From the NCBI GenBank assembly GCA_936940865.1, contig CAKZJB010000175.1:1-35687 (forward strand): a stretch of 35,687 nt of DNA, in the 5' to 3' direction. This document shows, one piece after another, positions 30,811 through 35,687 of the stretch. How positions within the stretch are numbered: position 1 is the first letter of the stretch; every line of letters begins with the position of its first letter. The DNA comes from an uncultured Asticcacaulis sp. (lineage in GTDB: Bacteria > Pseudomonadota > Alphaproteobacteria > Caulobacterales > Caulobacteraceae). The translations under genes were made by a program, and so were the position numbers. The notes beneath the pieces are model-generated. The model did no database searches and was not told where the DNA came from. It saw only the letters and a program-made list of their open reading frames with translations.

Positions 30811-31859
30811 TTCTTGCGGTTGGTGGCGTAGCGGCGGCAGAAGGCGAGGAAGGCCTTTTCGGGGTCCTTCGGCACCTCCTTGATCCAGTCGCGGAATTCG
30901 CGCTCGACGACATAGACGTCGAAGCCTGGCACGAAGTAGCGCGCGGCCGCGAAAACCTCCGGATCGAGCGGGCGCATAAGGCTGCCAGGCCTTTGTTCGT
31001 CGGGCATCTCGAGGCGGGTAGGGACCGTGCCCCGATTGGTGAAGGTGACGATATCGTCGTCGCCCAGGGTCACGGCGTAGTCGGGAATGTGGCTATGGGT
31101 CGCGTCCTGGTCCGCGACCGCGCGGATCGTGCGGCGAAACTCGCGGATGCTGGATTGCGATCCGCACTTGCTCTGCAGAAGGTCGAGCCGGATTCTGAAG
31201 GCCGGCTGGCTTCCGCAATGCTTGCGGGCGATTTCATACAGGCGCCGTTCGATCGGCTTGCGAAGCCGGAAATAGCCACGGCTTAGCGTAAGGACTTCCC
31301 GAGCCTGGATGGATTTGAACACCCAGTCCGACAGCTTGATCTCCAGGTCCTGCATGCGTCCCTCGCGGGTCTCCCGCTTAATCGAATACTGGTCGATCAA
31401 GCCGAAGCCATCGAGGGTTTCGGTGTTGCCTGTGAGGACGTTGGTTTCGATCGTCGTGCCGCGAAGCCGGACAAGCGCGGCGCGCAGTTGCTCGTAGCCA
31501 CGGCCGTCGATACCGCGATTGGTCGCCGTCAGTAGGTCGTGCGCCTTGCAGCGAACCGTCTGACTGATCTCCTTGCCCGCGTTCACGGCGGCCATGATTT
31601 GGCTGATGCAGTAGATCAGGACGTCCCGGTCGTGGACTGTGGCCAGTCCTTCGGTGCTGGGCGTCACCTCGACGAACTTGTCCCCGTTCTGATAGCGGCG
31701 CTTGCGGGTGTCGGGATTGGTCGAGACACTGAAAATCGGGTGTTCCATCGACGCGATATCGCCCTTGGGCGCGGCGTCCAGGATGTCGCAGACGAAAAAA
31801 TCGGGCTGCTGCATGCGGTCAGGGAGGAGGGGGGACTTGCTCTTTGCGACCGCGCTCAT
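30792..31859 (-). CDS. repA: RepA plasmid replication initiator (RPA family)
   Basis: 355 residues from the ATG at 31859, with GGAGAG upstream. Landmarks of the alphaproteobacterial RepA family: PIFSVSTNPDTRKRRYQNGD (45-64 region), VHDRDVLIYCISQIMAAVN, 'RGYEQLRAALVRLRGTTIET' winged-helix recognition, and 'LSRGYFRLRKPIERRLYEIA'. RepA binds the iterons and opens the origin. It is transcribed away from the iteron array, with one iteron 46 bp before its start, so iteron-bound RepA probably represses its own gene. Length is usual for the family. Confidence 0.88.
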   Translation of the reverse strand: MSAVAKSKSPLLPDRMQQPDFFVCDILDAAPKGDIASMEHPIFSVSTNPDTRKRRYQNGDKFVEVTPSTEGLATVHDRDVLIYCISQIMAAVNAGKEISQTVRCKAHDLLTATNRGIDGRGYEQLRAALVRLRGTTIETNVLTGNTETLDGFGLIDQYSIKRETREGRMQDLEIKLSDWVFKSIQAREVLTLSRGYFRLRKPIERRLYEIARKHCGSQPAFRIRLDLLQSKCGSQSSIREFRRTIRAVADQDATHSHIPDYAVTLGDDDIVTFTNRGTVPTRLEMPDEQRPGSLMRPLDPEVFAAARYFVPGFDVYVVEREFRDWIKEVPKDPEKAFLAFCRRYATNRKKKAPAA

Positions 31860-31904
31860 ACGATCTCTCCGTAAGTCTGATTCCAAAGCGACGACCGGGA
31901 CCCA

Positions 31905-32540
31905 ACGTGTTTTCGCCCACACCTCGCCAATGTGACCTGGCGTTGCCGCGTCTTCCGCTTAAAAAACACCGAATTCATACGTGCTTTCACCCACCGACCT
32001 CAGACCTGCAACGTGCTATCGCCCGCGCAGCGCCATAACAAAACGTGTTTTCACTCACACTTGCGATAGACCGAGTCGCTCGCCAGCGGCAGGGGTATCA
32101 AAGCCATACGTGCTTTCACCCACAGCCGGCCAGCAATCTAACCCGATTACCGCCCGCTTTCAGTCGAAATACGTGTTATCACCCACGCTGGGGCAATATC
32201 AAACGTGTTTTCACCCACACCTGCGGACGAGGTCACGTGCAACCGCCCACGCCAAGACCGCAGTAACGTGCTATCGCCCACACCCAGGCCGGTCGATACG
32301 TGTTTTCACCCACGCCCGGCCCAAGACGGTCGCCGAAAATCACTCGCCGCATGCCATTTCATAACCAGGGTGGTCTGCAATCGCGAAGCGACGGTGATCG
32401 GTATCGGACACGTCCAGATTACTCTTGGACTTTTCCACAGCCCCGTCAAGAACATTCGTGTTTTCGCCCACGCTGGCTCGTGTTATCGCCCACGGAAAAC
32501 ACGTGTTTTCATCCACGCCCCGCACGTGTTTTCGCCCACA
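31905..32540 (+). repeat. Fourteen 17-bp RepA iterons
   Basis: Consensus (A/T)CGTGYTWTCRCCCAC plus one base. Start positions: 31905, 31979, 32011, 32043, 32108, 32171, 32203, 32235, 32266, 32298, 32456, 32478, 32501, 32524. All have the same orientation. The middle group is spaced 31-32 nt (with two 63-65 nt steps where degenerate relatives sit near 32075 and 32142), the right group 22-23 nt. A 141-nt spacer with a DnaA-like box separates them. Confidence 0.9.
32431..32439 (+). promoter_or_regulatory. DnaA-box-like site in oriV
   Basis: TTTTCCACA, one mismatch from TTATCCACA, in the spacer between the two iteron groups. Confidence 0.45.
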
Positions 32541-32665
32541 CCACTGCTAAAAAAGGGGCCAAAAATGCTCAAATTTTCAGAGAGATATGTGACCGGCTTC
32601 CAGCCTTAACTCTGACTCTAACTATACTAATAACTACCTTTAACAGTCTGGCTTGGCGGAAAGGC

Positions 32666-32674
32666 TGTGGATAG
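32666..32674 (-). promoter_or_regulatory. DnaA-box-like site beside the DUE
   Basis: CTATCCACA on the minus strand, one mismatch from consensus, just after the AT-rich segment. Confidence 0.45.
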
Positions 32675-32748
32675 TCAGTCCACGGCGCGAAACCTCAAAC
32701 GCCGCGAATCAGAACTCCATGATTCGATTCGGCTTTTGAAACCTTTTG

Positions 32749-33165
32749 TTAATCATTGGCAGCGGTTTCGTTCAGCCAGGCATATGCGGTGTCAACTGTG
32801 TGGAACAGGCGAAACACGCGCGTCGGAAATAGAACCTTATAGGTCTCGAAGCGCTCGGCGGTCAGGGGATCAAGGCTGACGGAAGCGACCTTGCGGCCGA
32901 TATCGCGATCGCCCACCATGCGATACCAGCTCTCCCGAAAGGCATCGAGTTCGTCGAACAGGATATGCCCTTGAAAGGGGAGCATGTTGAACATGCAGTC
33001 GTACTTCCAGGGCTGCTCGACCTTCTCAAACTCCAGCCGCACATGCTCGAAGAGCTTGAAGCCGACATTGATCGCCGGATAGTTGACCCTGATGAGGCGC
33101 GGGCTTTCGATGATGAAATCGAGGCACACATCCTCCGGCGCGACTACCGGCTCCGACCTATACAT
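32749..33165 (-). CDS. STAS/SpoIIAA-like protein, paralogue of 10521-10979
   Basis: 138 residues from the ATG at 33165 (MYRSEPVVAPEDVCLDFIIE), with GGGGA upstream; a TTG two codons earlier is less likely. It alternates strands and helices: LIRVNYPAINVGFKLFEHVR, PWKYDCMFNMLPFQG, FDELDAFRESWYRMVGDRD, GRKVASVSLDPLTAERFETY, and VFRLFHTVDTAYAWLNETA. The PW-x-Y, helix-with-W and AYAWL positions line up with the 152-aa protein at 10521. Role unknown, perhaps a regulator near oriV; 33172-33320 hold nothing I recognise. Confidence 0.6.
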   Translation of the reverse strand: MYRSEPVVAPEDVCLDFIIESPRLIRVNYPAINVGFKLFEHVRLEFEKVEQPWKYDCMFNMLPFQGHILFDELDAFRESWYRMVGDRDIGRKVASVSLDPLTAERFETYKVLFPTRVFRLFHTVDTAYAWLNETAAND

Positions 33166-33320
33166 CCACAATCCCCGGTCCGCCCAAAATGGACAGCGCT
33201 GTCAGTTTCAAAAACTGACGCAATCTCAACGGATTACTTTGCGATTCAAAGTGGAAACAACTGTCAGACAGATTCCCGACAACGGAATTTTCCAATCGGG
33301 ATATGCAGTCACAAGCGAAA

Positions 33321-34130
33321 CTAAAGTTCGAGCCGCTTCACAACCTCTGCGACGCTCCGGGCGCGGCCGCGACGGTCATAGAAAATGGTCGGGTTGGCGC
33401 GTGCGGCCTCAGGGAGGATATCCGCCGCGACCAGGGTGGGATTCCACACTGCCAACTGGAGTAGTCTTGTCCCGCTCCCGGCTCCGAACACGTGCAGGAT
33501 ATACCTTTCATCATCGTCGGGCAGGCGACCGAAGGTTTCGACAAATTCCGCGTCGTTCATCGAAGTGAAGGCTCCGGCCAACTTCGTACTGAGAACCGGG
33601 TCATAGCGCATTGCCAGCAGTCGGATGCGATCACCGCGGTCCGGCGTTCCACACCGGCCGTCTTCCGAGCGGGCAAGTCCGAATGGCGACCGGATGCCAA
33701 GGCGAGGGCCGGCGTCGAGGACCATGCAAAGCCAGGTGTTTTCGGTGAACTGGAACAGGCCAGCGGCCGAGGACCGGCGTGCCTTCGCCAGAGGATTCAT
33801 ACCGCTTTCACGCCGCGCGATCTTGAGAAGATAATCCCCGTCGGACCCCGCCGTCATGGCCACCAAGGCTGCCGTGCGTGCATCACCCTGTGGGACGCTA
33901 GTCTTTGGCAAGGCAATCCGACCAAGCGTCGCCAACTGAAGCTCGAAAACAAATGCCCTGCTGTCGGGATCGAAAGTGCGAAGCTCCATCCAATCCGCCA
34001 GCCAAGCTGAGGACAAGATGTCCGGATCACGCAAGAGGGACGCGTGGGGCAGGGAGCGCGATCCCACCGCCGGGACATCACCGCTGCAAACGAGGACCAG
34101 GCCAAGCACAAGGGCCCGGCGCCAGGTCAT
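33321..34130 (-). CDS. Lytic transglycosylase-like protein for conjugation
   Basis: 269 residues. N-terminal hydrophobic export signal (LVLGLVLVCSGDVPAVG). The SLT core is around residue 100: YLLKIARRESGMNP with catalytic E108, then AAGLFQFTENTWL, the 'ES.f.p.A.S..GA.GlmQf...T' signature. The C-terminal ~120 residues are another domain. Such enzymes (VirB1/P19-like) open the peptidoglycan for the type IV channel. Its start overlaps the upstream HTH gene stop by four bases, so the two form an operon. Close to the pilin gene, as expected. Confidence 0.8.
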   Translation of the reverse strand: MTWRRALVLGLVLVCSGDVPAVGSRSLPHASLLRDPDILSSAWLADWMELRTFDPDSRAFVFELQLATLGRIALPKTSVPQGDARTAALVAMTAGSDGDYLLKIARRESGMNPLAKARRSSAAGLFQFTENTWLCMVLDAGPRLGIRSPFGLARSEDGRCGTPDRGDRIRLLAMRYDPVLSTKLAGAFTSMNDAEFVETFGRLPDDDERYILHVFGAGSGTRLLQLAVWNPTLVAADILPEAARANPTIFYDRRGRARSVAEVVKRLEL

Positions 34131-34558
34131 GACGGCAACTGCTGGACGTTTGCCTCGCCATGGCCCGTGTTGGACATGGAACTGACGGGCGTCGGCCGGG
34201 AATTCATCAGGAAGATCATGGCGATCCGGCGCAGGAATTCGTTGAGGTTTTCGCTGTTCTCCGCCGCGTCATAGAGCTGAGACGGCCGGGCGCCCATCTG
34301 CAGGATGATCGAATGGAAAACCGCAAGCTTTGTCGGGCCAGTCACGATGCGATACTGGTCGTCGAGAACGGGTGTAATGTAGGTGTGGAGTGTATCCTTG
34401 TTCACGCCGGCGGCCTGAGCGACGTTCTTGCGGGCTAAATCGCGTTGCGCGCCCGTATGGTAGCCGATCGCGAATGCGTAACGCAGACCATGGGCGACGC
34501 GCGCCGTGATGATATCCGCCATGAAAATCCCGTCAGGGATGTCCCAGAGATCAATCAT
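34127..34558 (-). CDS. HTH-containing protein in the transfer region
   Basis: 143 residues from the ATG at 34558 with GGAGGGG upstream (an earlier GTG at 34570 is less likely). AHGLRYAFAIGYHTGAQRDL precedes ARKNVAQAAGVNKDTLHTYI (about 44-63), which fits a helix-turn-helix, then TGPTKLAVFHSIILQMGARP. The family is unknown; it could regulate tra genes. Coupled to the transglycosylase gene. Confidence 0.5.
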   Translation of the reverse strand: MIDLWDIPDGIFMADIITARVAHGLRYAFAIGYHTGAQRDLARKNVAQAAGVNKDTLHTYITPVLDDQYRIVTGPTKLAVFHSIILQMGARPSQLYDAAENSENLNEFLRRIAMIFLMNSRPTPVSSMSNTGHGEANVQQLPS

Positions 34559-34607
34559 TGTCCCCTCCACAACTCAAAGTCACACTTAAAAGTCAGCCGA
34601 TAAAAAA

Positions 34608-34622
34608 TCAAGTAATACTTGA
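34608..34622. promoter_or_regulatory. Palindrome upstream of the HTH gene
   Basis: TCAAGT-AAT-ACTTGA, 6-bp arms, 50 nt upstream of the start at 34558, beside direct repeats of AAAGTCA-like sequence (34577-34594). Possible operator. Confidence 0.45.
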
Positions 34623-34661
34623 TCTTTTGCGAAAACAAATGAAAACCGTTGAATCAAAACG

Positions 34662-35147
34662 CTATTTTATAAAGCGTTCGTCTCTTTGGCTATTTTTGAT
34701 AAGGTGGTTCGCGTAGATGAATAGGCAGGCGAGAACAACCTGCCGCTTCCCGAACCGTTGCTTGAGATCCTCGCTCGAAGTCGCCGCATAGTGGGCGCAC
34801 AGCGGGGACACACGCTCTTCGCTGAAGGCCTTCGTCATGGTGATCGAGCCTTCCTTGTACTTGTCAACGTCGAAGGCGCCATCGGTCGCCATGACGATCT
34901 CGTCGCCGGTGAACTTGGCGCAGAACTCCAGCGCTGGTTCCAGCAATAACTTGGTCGTCACCTGCAGACCCAAGGCCTGGCCGCCGTTAAAGTAGCGGTT
35001 GGCATGCTCGATCAATCCGGCCTGGACCGTGTGGCGCCAGCTCGGATCGTTGGTCAGATCGATAATGACGTAGCCGCTGCCGGCCGCCTTGCCAGCGGGC
35101 TTGGCGCGGGTCTGTCTGTCGTCGGCTGCGATCTGTGAGACAAGCAT
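34662..35147 (-). CDS. Hypothetical protein, 161 aa
   Basis: From the ATG at 35147, with AGGGCC upstream. Starts MLVSQIAADDRQTRAKPAGK; the middle has AGLIEHANRYFNGGQALGLQ and LLLEPALEFCAKFTGDEIVM; the end has RFGKRQVVLACLFIYANHLI, a hydrophobic helix that could be buried or peripheral. No recognised motif. Lies on the minus strand next to the HTH and transglycosylase genes and may be a transfer accessory. Confidence 0.6.
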   Translation of the reverse strand: MLVSQIAADDRQTRAKPAGKAAGSGYVIIDLTNDPSWRHTVQAGLIEHANRYFNGGQALGLQVTTKLLLEPALEFCAKFTGDEIVMATDGAFDVDKYKEGSITMTKAFSEERVSPLCAHYAATSSEDLKQRFGKRQVVLACLFIYANHLIKNSQRDERFIK

Positions 35148-35260
35148 GGAAGGCCCTATTGTCGTGTGCAGGATAACGCGTTGAATGTCTTAAGGGAAGG
35201 GGAGGGGGATTCGCCAATTCAGTAAGAATAATCGCCCGGCAGGCGAAATCATCCGAAATC

Positions 35261-35376
35261 CGGCCTATTTTTCCGAAATTCCACCTACTTTTATGTCATT
35301 TGCCGAACTCAACCGCGTCTTTTTCATAAAAATAGGCCGAACGACCTACTTTTACGAAAAAGGACATAAAAGTAGG
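35261..35376. promoter_or_regulatory. Interlocked inverted repeats upstream of the pilin gene
   Basis: CGGCCTATTTTT (35261-35272) complements AAAAATAGGCCG (35328-35339); CCTACTTTTATGTC (35284-35297) complements GACATAAAAGTAGG (35363-35376). The pairs cross, so they cannot both be nested hairpins. A fifth CCTACTTTTA lies at 35345-35354. It looks like an operator array for a regulator of the tra operon. Confidence 0.6.
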
Positions 35377-35427
35377 CCAAAACGCATAAATTACCCGGCT
35401 TGTTTCTATTCGGCCTAGATGAGAGTT

Positions 35428-35473
35428 GTTGGCCGTACCGCAACGGTACACATCTCAAACATTAGAGGCCAAC
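35428..35473 (+). promoter_or_regulatory. Leader hairpin covering the pilin ribosome site
   Basis: GTTGGCC (35428-35434) pairs with GGCCAAC (35467-35473), enclosing GTACCG-CAA-CGGTAC (35435-35449). The only Shine-Dalgarno-like AGAGG (35464-35468) overlaps the 3' arm, so the hairpin could limit translation of the ATG at 35477. Confidence 0.5.
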
Positions 35474-35476
35474 TAC

Positions 35477-35687
35477 ATGAATACTGCACTCATGCCGGCC
35501 GCGTTCGCGGTACGGCCCAACTCCAAGACGGTCCGCATGATCGAAATGGTGCTTCTCGCCGTCGCGATCGTCGTCCTGGCCGCCTTTGTCGGCATGGCGA
35601 TGGCCGGCACCGACACCACCTTCAACGCGGCTACCACCACCCTGACCAACTGGACGACGGGTTCGCTCGGCCGCCTCGCAGCGGTCG
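35477..35687 (+). CDS. F-type conjugative pilin precursor, TraA-like (3' end outside window)
   Basis: 70 codons seen. Starts MNTALMPAAFAVRPNSKTVR, followed by a hydrophobic stretch MVLLAVAIVVLAAFVGMA ending in Ala-Met-Ala-Gly, a signal-peptidase site. The mature end begins GTDTTFNAATTTLTNWTTGS and continues LGRLAAV, the start of a hydrophobic helix. F-type pilins have this long leader and a short mature part with two helices. It should be the first gene of the tra operon on the plus strand. Family call is from layout and pattern. Confidence 0.65.
   Translation, partial: MNTALMPAAFAVRPNSKTVRMIEMVLLAVAIVVLAAFVGMAMAGTDTTFNAATTTLTNWTTGSLGRLAAV

Larger units (their letters stand above)
31860..32748. 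other. Origin of replication (oriV) with iterons, DnaA-box-like sites and AT-rich DUE
   Basis: 889 bp without genes. The iterons are described separately. DnaA-box-like TTTTCCACA at 32431-32439 and TGTGGATAG at 32666-32674 (each one mismatch from consensus). Between 32549 and 32650 the sequence turns AT-rich with short direct repeats of ACTMTAACTA type, which is the likely unwinding element. Confidence 0.85.

Noticed and set aside
31981-32364. Plus-strand frame of 127 codons across the iterons
   Set aside because: It is the iteron repeats read as protein (recurring VLSPT/CFHP words); no ribosome site, and repA faces the other way.

Overview
The window looks like the backbone and accessory load of a conjugative plasmid (or plasmid-like replicon) from an alphaproteobacterium. 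The evidence is high GC (judged by eye), a RepA initiator beside a large iteron origin, a ParA plus small ribbon-helix-helix (RHH) partition pair, a large ParB-like protein, antirestriction genes, and transfer genes cut by both window edges. Protein types such as strawberry-notch helicase, DUF2493, ArdC-type zincin, toprim primase and orphan CheY-like receivers fit Caulobacterales or Sphingomonadales. I cannot fix the genus.

Layout. 1-1.9 kb: start of a TraD-like membrane protein and an RHH protein whose promoter region carries two identical palindromes, probably near oriT. 1.9-3.4 kb: a small HTH operon with two tiny ORFs, the first copy of a structured RNA, and an orphan receiver. 3.5-9.1 kb: epoxide hydrolase, SSB, a RES/Xre toxin-antitoxin pair, a MerR metal-response cluster with a YnfA protein, and a GNAT/DUF1778 toxin-antitoxin pair. 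9.1-13 kb: ArdB/KlcA-like antirestriction protein, plasmid hypotheticals, an alpha-CTD-like protein and an HNH nuclease. 13-18 kb: TetR-SRPBCC-membrane-CPBP operon, second receiver, an Mrr-like membrane nuclease divergent from a HEPN-like gene, and a thioesterase. 18-21.8 kb: DUF2493 protein, ArdC-like protein, Xre regulator, and the second structured RNA copy. 21.8-29.2 kb: minus-strand cassette toprim -> ParB-like -> strawberry-notch helicase/methylase. 29.2-32.7 kb: parA-RHH, repA and oriV. 32.7-35.7 kb: STAS-like protein, lytic transglycosylase, regulators, and the start of an F-type pilin gene with a structured leader.

Three signals stand out. (1) A ~225-nt RNA occurs twice, at 2605-2829 and 21500-21730, on the same strand. 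Compensatory changes in a hairpin and in a loop-to-3' pseudoknot show it is under selection as structure. (2) A purine-rich leader motif (GAAGAGGGGAGGG in the mRNA sense) sits 33-36 or 58 nt before the start codons of five minus-strand genes, with a variant before a sixth. These are antirestriction, ArdC, toprim, ParB, helicase and one hypothetical, which suggests a shared control of establishment/maintenance genes. (3) Fourteen iterons are phased at about 32 nt and then 22-23 nt.
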